Below are positions 21,626 to 30,712 of a stretch of DNA of 42,506 bases, one piece after another. Each line of letters starts with the position of its first letter. Positions within the stretch are counted from its first letter, which is position 1. This stretch comes from a virus. A program made the translations under genes and the position numbers. The notes beneath the pieces were generated by a model. It was not told where the DNA came from and searched no databases. It saw only the letters and a program-made list of their open reading frames with translations. Where the stretch lies: positions 1-42,506 of IMG/VR virus record IMGVR_UViG_3300017605_000381. The stretch is one strand, 5' to 3'.

Positions 21626-22792
21626 ATGTCTAAAAAAGATCGCTTGAAAGAAGTTGCCCACGATCAGTATTGGCAAGACGCCAATCAGGTCGATTGGAGA
21701 AGTAAAGGCGAGCAGAACGTATGGGATCAGTTGCTAGGCAGCGATGCCTTCGACTGGCAGCAGATCGACAACCTCGCGAGGTTTGACCCGTCTGCTTACA
21801 ACCCGACCGGAATGGGAGACCACGAGCTGAAGGACTTGAGCCTTGGGCGTGTTAACTACTCGCAAATGGGCGACCTTCCGACTCTGAGACGTAGTGACCC
21901 GAACGGATACGACGCCGCGCAAGTGGGCTCTATCGCGTCCATCAACGACATGATGAGCGGTCAGGGTCTCCCTCAAGGAGTCTTGAACCTTCTGCAAAAC
22001 AAAGCAGCGATGTCAGTCAATGACAACGCAGATGCAGCGAGGCGCAATCTCAGCTCCAACCTGCAAGCCCGTGGCTTCGGTGATGGAGGCGGACTCTCTG
22101 GCGATGCACTGCTCAAGGCCGAGCTTGAGCGCGGCAATCAGATGGGCCAAGCAACGGCTGACATCTACACCAACAACGCGATGATTGGGAACGAGAATCG
22201 CAAAGTTGGAACCGGGATGGAGCTTCAGCGCCAAGGCATGAACGCGGACGCAACCAACCGCGCTCGGGCAATGGGCTACGAGTCTGGCAACGCGGCCAAC
22301 CTCGCAGAGTACGAGGCGGCAATCAACCGACAGCGCGAGAACAACCAAATCGGCAACCGTCAGCAAGACGTTAACTTGCAGCAAGGCAACACCGAGGCGA
22401 ACACCAACCTCGACAACTATTACAAGCGGAAGTATTACAACCTCGGGCTCCGCAACGACGCAGACAGGTTCAACGCGACGAATCAAACCGAAGCCAACAA
22501 GTACAACGCGAGCACTCAGAACAACGCTCAGCAGTTCAACGCGCAGCAACGATCACAAGCAAATCAGAATTGGGCTAACACGATGATGAACCGGGCGCAG
22601 TCTTTCAACCCGCTCGGCTGGAGAGGGGCGCAAGCAAATCAGTTCGGCAACATGCAAACGGAGTTCACTAGACCCGGCTTTTGGGGCAACCTCGGGCAAG
22701 GATTGCTCGGAGGTGCGCTAGGTGCCGGGATGAGTTTCGCAAGCGGTGGGCTGATGAACCCGGTAACGGGCGGAAAGGGGTTCTTCTTCTAA
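21626..22792 (+). CDS. Putative internal/ejection protein, Asn/Gln-rich, 388 aa
   Basis: ATG with AAAGGA upstream. Unusual composition: the middle and C-terminal two thirds are very rich in Asn and Gln with helical repeats (RQRENNQIGNRQQDVNLQQ, NNAQQFNAQQRSQANQN), ending in a Gly-rich hydrophobic tail (LGQGLLGGALGAGMSFASGG). Podovirus ejection proteins often combine long helices with such membrane-active glycine stretches. It is followed by two further candidate ejection proteins. No catalytic motif recognised. Confidence 0.65.
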   Translation: MSKKDRLKEVAHDQYWQDANQVDWRSKGEQNVWDQLLGSDAFDWQQIDNLARFDPSAYNPTGMGDHELKDLSLGRVNYSQMGDLPTLRRSDPNGYDAAQVGSIASINDMMSGQGLPQGVLNLLQNKAAMSVNDNADAARRNLSSNLQARGFGDGGGLSGDALLKAELERGNQMGQATADIYTNNAMIGNENRKVGTGMELQRQGMNADATNRARAMGYESGNAANLAEYEAAINRQRENNQIGNRQQDVNLQQGNTEANTNLDNYYKRKYYNLGLRNDADRFNATNQTEANKYNASTQNNAQQFNAQQRSQANQNWANTMMNRAQSFNPLGWRGAQANQFGNMQTEFTRPGFWGNLGQGLLGGALGAGMSFASGGLMNPVTGGKGFFF

Positions 22793-23820
22793 TGTCTATC
22801 AACATCGAAAGCCTCTTAGAGTACATGAAGCAAATGGGGGTTAGGCCGCAAACGGAGATCGCCGGGACACCCCCGTTTCTTCCTTCTCCAACCATCGCTA
22901 GGCCGACCATCAACCCGACACCTCCAAGGCCAATGGACGAAGTTCCGCGTCCCGACTCTGGCTCTTTTGACGAGCAGATGTCTAAGCCGATGCCTCAATT
23001 CGACTACAAGCCACAACAGCAAGTCGGCGGCATTCGCGGCCTGTTGGCTATGCTGGCTTCAGGCATTGGTCATGGTGCCGGTGCTAACAGCGTCGGTGGA
23101 GGCATCACTCGCTCCTTCGAAGGGCTTCAGGACGACGCTGACCGGAGACGACAGCTCGACTACCAGCGACAGGCTCAGCAGTTCAAGAACGTATACGACG
23201 CTGAAGCAGATCGCCGTCAGAACCTAGTGCGCATCGTTCAGCAAAGACGCGCAGACGCAGAGCAGGCTCGACGTGCCGCCCACGAGGGGCGCATGGAAAG
23301 CATCGCCGGGGATCGGGCAGCGTTCGACATGGCGAAGGCCGGTCAGAACATGATCGAGAAAGGCGAAGACAGAGCCTCAGCGGACGCACGAGCCGCCGCA
23401 GACAGGGCCTCGCGTGAGAACATCGCCAAGGGCGCTCAGGCTTCAGCGCTAGAACGGGCAAAGATTCACTCTAATGCAAGCAGGGCTAACGCTCAGCTTC
23501 GCGCAGGCAATCGCGGAGAGATGACACCCGTTGCTTACGAGAAGGCTATTGCAACTCTCGGGGCGCAGCTCAAAGACGTTAACTCAAAGATCGCAGCCTA
23601 CAAGAGCAGAACCAACAACAAGGGCAAGCTGATGAACCCGCCCGACGCTCAAGGCAACCATGCGAGAATTAACGGGCTTTGGAACCAACAGAAAGCAATT
23701 CAGTCTCAGATGGACAGACTCAACAGCATGTACCGTCAGTTCTCCGGCGCTCCCGAAGAGCAAGCAGCTCCCCCGCAAGACGACCCCATTCTGTCTCTCT
23801 TCTCCGACATCCTTCAGTAA
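22792..23820 (+). CDS. Putative internal/ejection protein, helical, 342 aa
   Basis: Start set at 22792, overlapping the previous stop (TAATG); an upstream start at 22681 lies inside the prior gene. Pro-rich N-terminus, a short Gly-rich hydrophobic segment (IRGLLAMLASGIGHGAGANS), then a long charged helix rich in Ala, Arg, Glu (RRADAEQARRAAHEGRM, ADARAAADRASRENIA). The shape suits an ejection protein of the P22 gp7/gp16/gp20 kind or a tail-tube extending protein. Low complexity prevents family assignment. Confidence 0.6.
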   Translation: MSINIESLLEYMKQMGVRPQTEIAGTPPFLPSPTIARPTINPTPPRPMDEVPRPDSGSFDEQMSKPMPQFDYKPQQQVGGIRGLLAMLASGIGHGAGANSVGGGITRSFEGLQDDADRRRQLDYQRQAQQFKNVYDAEADRRQNLVRIVQQRRADAEQARRAAHEGRMESIAGDRAAFDMAKAGQNMIEKGEDRASADARAAADRASRENIAKGAQASALERAKIHSNASRANAQLRAGNRGEMTPVAYEKAIATLGAQLKDVNSKIAAYKSRTNNKGKLMNPPDAQGNHARINGLWNQQKAIQSQMDRLNSMYRQFSGAPEEQAAPPQDDPILSLFSDILQ

Positions 23821-23844
23821 ATCCCCGCAGTTAACTTTCAACTC

Positions 23845-26800
23845 ATGCCCTCCATCAATTACCGGGAGTTCGCCTCTCGGATTAAAGCACAGTATCCACA
23901 GCTTCAAGACGTTGATGATTTGACGATTGCGAAGCGCATTGTCGGGCAAAAGCCTGAGCTTCAGGGGAAGGTGTTCTTCGGAGAGGAAGACCCTGCCGTA
24001 TTGCAAGCCAAGCACGATGCCAACGTAGCGGCGGGAGCCAACCAACCTCGGACGCTGACGGAGAGGATTGCTCAGGCGATTCCTCAGAAAGCCTATGACA
24101 TTGCCGTTCCTACCACGAGCGCGGCTCTCCGCATCGTCCCCTCTGTTGTCGGCGGCATGGCTACGCCTTTGCTTGGGCCTTTGGCTCCGGTGGTCGGAGG
24201 TATGGCCGGGGAAATGGCCGGTCAAGCTTTCGAGAAGGAGCTTGGAGAGAGGAAGGATTTGAACTTCGGAGTGGGAGCCGCAGAGGGAGGGCTTAACGCT
24301 CTCGCAGGCGGCGTGTCGAAAGTTATCACACCTGCAAGCAAGCTCGGACGCATCATGGTTCAGGGCTTGGAAGGCGGTCTCTTTGGTCAAACGTCAACCG
24401 ATCTTCGATCACTCATCGAGAAGGGACAGCTCGCGGATTTCAGTGAGACTGTGCCTTCTACTTTGCTCGGTGCCGGTCTTGGTGCCGGTGCTCATGCTCT
24501 TGCTGAAGTAGCGCAAGCTCGCAAGGTAAAGCTCGACAAGATTCGCCAAGAGAACGCAGCGCTTGAAGCTGAGGCTGTTGCTCTCGACGCTCAGAGGGTA
24601 GGCGGTCAGGATCAGACCGGCATCCCTGACAATCCTGAGCGCGGTTCGTTCAGCACTCGGCCTGTAGACGCCGGACGTATCGAGAAGCCTTACGAGGCAA
24701 CCCCCGGTATTCCTGAAGGCACGCAGCCACTTCCGCCAAGTCGCCAACTCCCCGAGCGCGTCCCAACCGCGCAGCCTGTTGAAAAGGCTATCGAGCTTTC
24801 CCCTTCCTCCAAGGTGAAGCCTGCTCAGCCTCGCGACGTGTTAACAGACATCGAAGAGCAGCCCATTGAAAAGTGGATCGAAAACCACATGGGCGTTGAT
24901 AAGAAGACAGCGGACTTCATCAACAACGTTCATCGCACAAGCACAGCACGCAAGGCCGCAGAAGCAGCCGTTGCCGTCGAAGATGCACCCGTTGAGGGAT
25001 GGGCTAAGAAGCTCTTCTCCGGTGCAATGCCTAAGAACGAGCGCGGCTCCATCACTCTCGCGCCTCGCACTACAGAGCGCCTAGAAGGACATGGCGGCGT
25101 TGGTGGGAAAGGTGCGTCTGTCGAAGAGTTGAACCGGCCCGGTAACTTCTACAAGGTCGGACGGAGCGGCCTCACCTTCTTAGGCAAGCAGGTTGACGCA
25201 AGCCTGAAGCCCGGTGAAGCCATCATGCAGGCAATGCCGGACGGTAGCGTTAAGACCTACGCGACCGAGGGGCTGAACTTCAAGCAAGCTGAGGCGATGT
25301 TTTCGCCCCAAGTCAAGAAGGCTCACGGGCAGCGCGGCTCTATCAACATGGACTTGCTAGTAGGCGGCTCCGGAAAGCACGGAGAGATTTTCCGAGGCAA
25401 GGACACCGAGGCTCCCCCGGCGAAGTTTGGGAAGCACTCGTTCCCTTCGAAGCTCAAGAGCGAAGAGGGCTATCTCTATCACGCAACCAACGAAGAGAAC
25501 GCTCAATCTATCGCAGCAGAGGGAAAGATTCGTCTTCACCGTCCCAACGAAGGCACGCCTGACCAAGACTTTTGGCCCGATGGAGACAAAGGCAAGCGAG
25601 CCTACTTCTCCACGAACGCTGCTAACACGGCAAGCTTCGCGCCTGAAAATGGCTCACCTGTTTTGTTGAGGGTGAAGCGTGGGGCGCACTCGTTCCGCAA
25701 AGAGTCCGGAACCGGAGACTACTTCACTAACAAGGAAGTTAACGCGGGAAACGTTGAGTATCTAGGCGACGATAAGCAATGGCATCCGTTGAGCAGAGTC
25801 GCTGACCCTGACGGCGTTAAGGCCGAGGCTCAGGGCCTCATCGACGATCTTGCGAAGGACTACGCCGGAGGCATCCCGACCAAGGATAAAGAAATCATTT
25901 ATGACGAGTACGACCGGAACGGCATGGGCGTTGGCTCCGGCTTCCGCACTCACTCGGGGATGAATGTTAACGACATCCCGGTACTGCAAGACCTAGCTCA
26001 CACACCCGAAGCAATCGCGAACGCGCTCAAGACTCGCAAGGGGCCAATCTATAACAACCTCGTGAAAGCCGCAGAGCACAGGGTTCGCGAGTGGCGCAAA
26101 GAAGCGAACCTACAAGAGCGTTTACCTGAGAAGGGTGATGCTTTTGAAGCCGAAGGTGGAGACACGTCTTTCGACTTCAAGGACGAATCTACGGCCCTAG
26201 TCAAAGACAACTCCATCACCGGAAAAATAGAAGACATCGGAGAGCCAAAGTTAACTGACTACATCAAGCATAAAGGGGAGAACTTTGTTGACGACTATTG
26301 GGCGAAGCTCGATAGGGACAAGGCAGGCTCAAAGCTCGCCCAAGACTTCCCCCTCGCTGAGTCTCTAAAGGTTCAAGACCTACCGGACTACGCGCAGAGA
26401 ACTATCTCGCAAGCCAAGCTACCTAGTTCTGAATGGCAGCGCGAGACTGTTCCCGTTGAGTCTCTTCGCAAGAGAAACGGAATGCTGTGGGGTGAAGGCG
26501 AGCATCGTCCTTCACAGACGAAGGGGCCTATCGTCCTCAACAAAGCAGGCGATGTTATCGACGGCAACAACCGGACGATTGAGGCTATTAAGCGCGGAGA
26601 CGAGACTATCGAAGTCTTCAAGCCTAAGACCCTCCGCGAGCAGAGACCCGGCGAAGCAGGTTTCCTCAGACTTGGCAGAAGGCCACAGGTTCAACTCTCT
26701 CCCGAAGAGGCCAAGGTTCGCGCAGGCTACACCGAACCGGCTCAGCCTGTCACGAACGCGAAGAAGGCAATCAAGAAGGGGTGGGATGCAACCATTAACG

Positions 26801-29193
26801 CTCTGACAGACAGAACCATCTACACCAAGAGAGCGCAGGACATCGTTGAGAAGGAACATGGTGGGCCTCTGCCTCAGATCGCACGAGCAAGAGAGGAAGC
26901 TCTTCGTTGGCCCGGTCGTATGGCTCGTGTTGAAGAGAACTTGAGAGAGAAGATTTCTCCGCACCTGAAGAATCTCGACTCCGATCAGTTTGACACGTTG
27001 AAGGATTTGATCGCAGCGGAAGACGCCATCACCAAAGCTAACGCGACCGGAAATCAGAATCGCGTTTACTCTGGCGGCTACGATTGGCAGGAAGCACAGC
27101 AAGCAATCATCAACATGGAAGCTCGGCTTGGTACTGCGAGATTCCAACAGGTTCAAGACGCTGCTAACGCGGTGTACAAGTACAACCACGAGTTGCTTAA
27201 GAAAGACCTAGACTCAGGCAACATCTCTCAGGCGCTTTACAACGATCTAACAACCAAGTTCGACAAGTACAACCGGGTTCGCATTGCTGAGTACATCAAG
27301 CAGAGCCCAGACACCCACGTAGGCGGTGCGGCTGAGTTCTTCCGCAACAGCGATACTGGTCTCAGGAAGTTGAGTGAGGCCGGAACCTCCAAGAGAATGC
27401 TTGACCCCTTGGAGTCGATGATTATGTCTGCATTCGAGACAGAAAATCGAGTCGTGAAGAATGACATTGCAAACGCAATCGCAAGCTGGAAGCAGTTGTC
27501 TCCAACAATGGACGGGCTGATTCAGAAAGTTCCCGCAGATCACAAGTTCACCAACGCAGAAGCGAAGATGCAAGCTCGCTTCAACGGGAAGCTCGAAACC
27601 TACTCTATCCCGAAAGCAATGGAAGGGATTTTTCACTATGCAGACTCAAGCGATGCGAAGGCTTTGTCGGCGGTTGGAAAGTGGCTTGGTAAGGGCCTCT
27701 TGGAAGCTGGCGCTGTACGGAGAAACCCTCTGTTCCTTACCACTAACGCTCTTGTCGATGCTACTCAGTCGATGATTCGAGGGCTAAACCCGAAAGACTT
27801 AGTGCGCGGCTACATGTCGGCTTTCAAAAACGACAAGTGGGCAAAGCAGGCTCGGCTATCGGGCGCAACAATGGGCACCGGATTCTACTCCACCACACCG
27901 AAGGACATCCTGAGCGAGATTAGCAGCAAGGGACATTTCGAGATCAGAGACGCACGAGACCTAAAGCGCTTCGCAGACCTTGCGGCTTTCGGTTGGGTGT
28001 CGAAGATCGGAGAGAAGATTGAGAACGCTCCGCGCATCGCGGCTTTCAGGAAGGAGTTTGAGAAATCAGGCGACGAGCTGAAGGCAGGCATCGCAGGCCG
28101 GGACATCACCGTTGACTTCGCAAAAGGCGGTTGGCTTGCAAAGAACCTGAACATGCTAACACCGTTCTTCAACGTTGGAGTTCAGGGAGCCCTAGTAATT
28201 CCCCGCACTCTCGCGAACCCAGAACAGCGCAACCGGCTTATCGCAGGCATGGGAGTGCTCACAGTGGTAGGCGCAAGCATGGAGGCATACAACCGAACCT
28301 TTGAGAGCTACAAGGACATTCCGCAGTACGTCAAAGATCAGGGCCTAATCTTCATGCTCAAAGAGAAGCAGGAAGAGGATGGTAAGACAACCCCCTACTA
28401 CCTCAACCTGAACCTTCGCGAGTTCGCGCCGGTAGTTACAGCGGTGCGAGAAGGATTCAACAAAGCGTATGGAGACGAGGGTAAATCATTTGCAGACTTC
28501 GCGGCGGGTGTTGCGGCTTCAGGTCTTCCAGTGAAGGGTGAAGGAGTGTCGGGCAAGGTTGCCGCATTCGTTCCACCGTTGCCCAAGGCGGCTATGCAGG
28601 TAGGAACTAACAAGGACTTCTATCGAGGCAGGGACATCAACCCGCCCAATGAAATGAGAATCAACACCCCTGAAGACCGTTTCGGCCCGTACCAAACAGG
28701 CATGTCGAAATGGCTCAGTAAGCACGGCCTCGGCAAGCACGCAGGGCTAGGCCCTCGCGACATCGAATCAATCGCAGGCACGATGGGCGGCGGCGGTGCA
28801 ATGCAGTCAATGAGAGAGGTTGACAACGTTGGCAAGGTAATGAAGGGCGAAGTGAAGGATGCAAGAGACGTGCCCGGTTTGTCTTCGTTCATCAGTCAGG
28901 TCTACAAGTCGCAGGGTGGAGAACAGCAGTCTAAGAAGTACAAGGATTTCACGAAGGATTCGGTGAAGTTAACACGGGACACCTTCAAGGAAGTGGAAAA
29001 CCTCGCAGAGTTCAAAGCTCTCACAACCGCACAGAAGCAAACCCTCCAAAGGCAGATCAGTAGCAGGGCAGACAAGATGGTGAAGTTCAAGCTCGGCCTC
29101 CTTGATAAAGACAAGGCGGAAGACTATGACGGCCCCACCAGCAACGAAGAACTGCTCGACCTAGCGAAAGACCTTCTGGCAGAGATCGAGTAA
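23845..29193 (+). CDS. Giant LPD38-type virion ejection protein, 1782 aa
   Basis: Largest gene. N-terminus (INYREFASRIKAQYPQLQDV) is typical of large phage internal proteins. Residues about 85-140 hold Gly-rich hydrophobic segments that could enter membranes. About 540-650 resembles an ADP-ribosyltransferase fold: YHATNEENAQSIAAEG, AYFSTNAANTASF, EVNAGNVEYLG, fitting an H-Y-E triad. About 860-930 is ParB/sulfiredoxin-like (VDGNNRT-type motif IDGNNRTIEAIKRGD). About 1350-1500 matches large polyvalent protein domain 38 (TVDFAKGGWLAKNLNMLTPF). Such proteins enter the cell with the DNA and may act on host targets. No Shine-Dalgarno sequence precedes the ATG. Confidence 0.8.
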   Translation: MPSINYREFASRIKAQYPQLQDVDDLTIAKRIVGQKPELQGKVFFGEEDPAVLQAKHDANVAAGANQPRTLTERIAQAIPQKAYDIAVPTTSAALRIVPSVVGGMATPLLGPLAPVVGGMAGEMAGQAFEKELGERKDLNFGVGAAEGGLNALAGGVSKVITPASKLGRIMVQGLEGGLFGQTSTDLRSLIEKGQLADFSETVPSTLLGAGLGAGAHALAEVAQARKVKLDKIRQENAALEAEAVALDAQRVGGQDQTGIPDNPERGSFSTRPVDAGRIEKPYEATPGIPEGTQPLPPSRQLPERVPTAQPVEKAIELSPSSKVKPAQPRDVLTDIEEQPIEKWIENHMGVDKKTADFINNVHRTSTARKAAEAAVAVEDAPVEGWAKKLFSGAMPKNERGSITLAPRTTERLEGHGGVGGKGASVEELNRPGNFYKVGRSGLTFLGKQVDASLKPGEAIMQAMPDGSVKTYATEGLNFKQAEAMFSPQVKKAHGQRGSINMDLLVGGSGKHGEIFRGKDTEAPPAKFGKHSFPSKLKSEEGYLYHATNEENAQSIAAEGKIRLHRPNEGTPDQDFWPDGDKGKRAYFSTNAANTASFAPENGSPVLLRVKRGAHSFRKESGTGDYFTNKEVNAGNVEYLGDDKQWHPLSRVADPDGVKAEAQGLIDDLAKDYAGGIPTKDKEIIYDEYDRNGMGVGSGFRTHSGMNVNDIPVLQDLAHTPEAIANALKTRKGPIYNNLVKAAEHRVREWRKEANLQERLPEKGDAFEAEGGDTSFDFKDESTALVKDNSITGKIEDIGEPKLTDYIKHKGENFVDDYWAKLDRDKAGSKLAQDFPLAESLKVQDLPDYAQRTISQAKLPSSEWQRETVPVESLRKRNGMLWGEGEHRPSQTKGPIVLNKAGDVIDGNNRTIEAIKRGDETIEVFKPKTLREQRPGEAGFLRLGRRPQVQLSPEEAKVRAGYTEPAQPVTNAKKAIKKGWDATINALTDRTIYTKRAQDIVEKEHGGPLPQIARAREEALRWPGRMARVEENLREKISPHLKNLDSDQFDTLKDLIAAEDAITKANATGNQNRVYSGGYDWQEAQQAIINMEARLGTARFQQVQDAANAVYKYNHELLKKDLDSGNISQALYNDLTTKFDKYNRVRIAEYIKQSPDTHVGGAAEFFRNSDTGLRKLSEAGTSKRMLDPLESMIMSAFETENRVVKNDIANAIASWKQLSPTMDGLIQKVPADHKFTNAEAKMQARFNGKLETYSIPKAMEGIFHYADSSDAKALSAVGKWLGKGLLEAGAVRRNPLFLTTNALVDATQSMIRGLNPKDLVRGYMSAFKNDKWAKQARLSGATMGTGFYSTTPKDILSEISSKGHFEIRDARDLKRFADLAAFGWVSKIGEKIENAPRIAAFRKEFEKSGDELKAGIAGRDITVDFAKGGWLAKNLNMLTPFFNVGVQGALVIPRTLANPEQRNRLIAGMGVLTVVGASMEAYNRTFESYKDIPQYVKDQGLIFMLKEKQEEDGKTTPYYLNLNLREFAPVVTAVREGFNKAYGDEGKSFADFAAGVAASGLPVKGEGVSGKVAAFVPPLPKAAMQVGTNKDFYRGRDINPPNEMRINTPEDRFGPYQTGMSKWLSKHGLGKHAGLGPRDIESIAGTMGGGGAMQSMREVDNVGKVMKGEVKDARDVPGLSSFISQVYKSQGGEQQSKKYKDFTKDSVKLTRDTFKEVENLAEFKALTTAQKQTLQRQISSRADKMVKFKLGLLDKDKAEDYDGPTSNEELLDLAKDLLAEIE

Positions 29194-29223
29194 TAACAAT
29201 CACAAACAACAGGAGTTTGACCA

Positions 29224-29685
29224 ATGAAGAAACCTATCGGCTTCAAGCTGACTGGAACTTGGACTTTCAAAGTCTTCGACAGGACAGGAAAGCTTAAGTC
29301 AACCCACGTCCACAAGAACCTCATCACAAGCGCCGGTCTCGGGTGGCTCTGCAACTACATCAACGGGGCTGTTCCGCCTACTAACATGTCCCACATCGGC
29401 GTGGGGACTGGCACGACTCCCGCCGCAATCGCAGACACCGACCTAGAAACGGAGGTGTTAACACGCGAGGCGGTAACGAAGTCAGTTGTCACCACAGACG
29501 AAACCGATGACACCATGCGCTTCGTTGTCACAGTCCAAAACGCCACCTCTTCGAAGACCATCACCGAGGCAGCACTTTTCAACGCCTCGACTTCCGGAAC
29601 AATGTTCAACCGAGCCGTGTTCACCGGCATAGTTCTAGCTGACACCGACTCAATCCAAATCACCCTTGACGTTAAAGCGAGCTAA
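29224..29685 (+). CDS. Tail fibre-associated protein, 153 aa
   Basis: ATG with CAGGAG upstream. The N-terminal strand region, NLITSAGLGWLCNYING and the HIGVGTGTTPAAIADTDLETEV segment are typical of small phage tail or baseplate proteins in which an LxTEV..R motif follows a VGTGTT turn. Beta-rich, no catalytic motif. Probably a fibre-base component for the long fibre gene block that follows. Confidence 0.7.
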   Translation: MKKPIGFKLTGTWTFKVFDRTGKLKSTHVHKNLITSAGLGWLCNYINGAVPPTNMSHIGVGTGTTPAAIADTDLETEVLTREAVTKSVVTTDETDDTMRFVVTVQNATSSKTITEAALFNASTSGTMFNRAVFTGIVLADTDSIQITLDVKAS

Positions 29686-29689
29686 ACAC

Positions 29690-30712
29690 ATGGGAAGAAT
29701 CTTCACAGAATCTTTTGACCTTGAAACCCTAGATCAGTTCTCTAGTAGCACGGACGCGGCTGTTATTGAGAGCAATCTAGGGGGCGGGGATTACGCCTTG
29801 GAGATCGACGATTCTGGCTCGATTGAAAAGACGTTTGCCTCTGCTGCGGGCGAGAAGTTTTACGGATTTTTTGCTGAGTTCGATGAGACCAACGACGCCA
29901 GCAAGCGCATTCTCCTATGGAAGAACGGGAGCACTGTTCTTGGCAGCGTGCGCTTCAACTCCAGTAACCGCAAGGTTGAGGGGTACACCGGAGACGGAGG
30001 CGGGGAAACGCTTCGCGGCACAAGCACGGTTGTATGGAACGACCTTGCGCGGCACCACGTTGCGGTTAGAGTCAAGCTCGGCAATGGAGGTTCTGGCCGT
30101 CTACAGGTGAAGATCGACAACGTTCTTCAGATCGACTTTTCTGGCGACACTCAGCCGGGGTCTGAAACCACGATTGACGGCTTCGAGTGCATTGCTGGCT
30201 CGGGCAAGAGTCGATACGCGGCCTTCTACATCAACAACACTTCCGGCTCTCTCTTGCGAGAAAACACATGGCAGTCGGCGCTAAGGATGCGCGGAAGAAA
30301 GGCGGTCGCTGATGGCTTCCACGATCAGTTTGACCGAGACCCGGCCTCTCCGACAACCGCCTTCAGTCACGTTGACGAGACCGGAGCCCCAAGCCCCACG
30401 GACATAATTTCAGAGGATACGAACGGAAATAAGCAGTCCTTGAGGTTTAACTCTCACGGCCTGATTGGTGCGGCTGTGCAGTCCAATAGCTTCATGTGGC
30501 ACATGAGAAAGGTGACAGACGGTCAAGGCAAGCATGGCCTGCGGAAGCGAACGCCGGGTACGACCATCATGGACTCCGCTTCTGAGGTTCTTGGAACAGG
30601 GTTCGAGACTCACATCTTCAGGTATCCGAAGAATCCTCACACAACACTGGACTGGACGCTTAACGAAGCACAGGAAGACCAGTATGAGTCCGTTATGGAG
30701 GCGGTGGTTTAA
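29690..30712 (+). CDS. Concanavalin/LamG-like tail protein, 340 aa
   Basis: Start at the ATG at 29690 just after the preceding stop; a TTG at 29666 is possible but overlaps. N-terminal half looks like a concanavalin-type sandwich (ITESFDLETL-like start, KFYGFFAEFDETN, HHVAVRVKLGNGGSGRLQVK), often in fibres and receptor-binding proteins. The C-terminus has many polar residues (RKRTPGTTIMDSASEVLGTG). Likely a surface fibre or tail appendage protein. Confidence 0.65.
   Translation: MGRIFTESFDLETLDQFSSSTDAAVIESNLGGGDYALEIDDSGSIEKTFASAAGEKFYGFFAEFDETNDASKRILLWKNGSTVLGSVRFNSSNRKVEGYTGDGGGETLRGTSTVVWNDLARHHVAVRVKLGNGGSGRLQVKIDNVLQIDFSGDTQPGSETTIDGFECIAGSGKSRYAAFYINNTSGSLLRENTWQSALRMRGRKAVADGFHDQFDRDPASPTTAFSHVDETGAPSPTDIISEDTNGNKQSLRFNSHGLIGAAVQSNSFMWHMRKVTDGQGKHGLRKRTPGTTIMDSASEVLGTGFETHIFRYPKNPHTTLDWTLNEAQEDQYESVMEAVV

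Noticed and set aside
22681-22791. Earlier start for the 342-aa ejection protein
   Set aside because: The extension lies wholly inside the previous gene and the TAATG-coupled start is a better fit.
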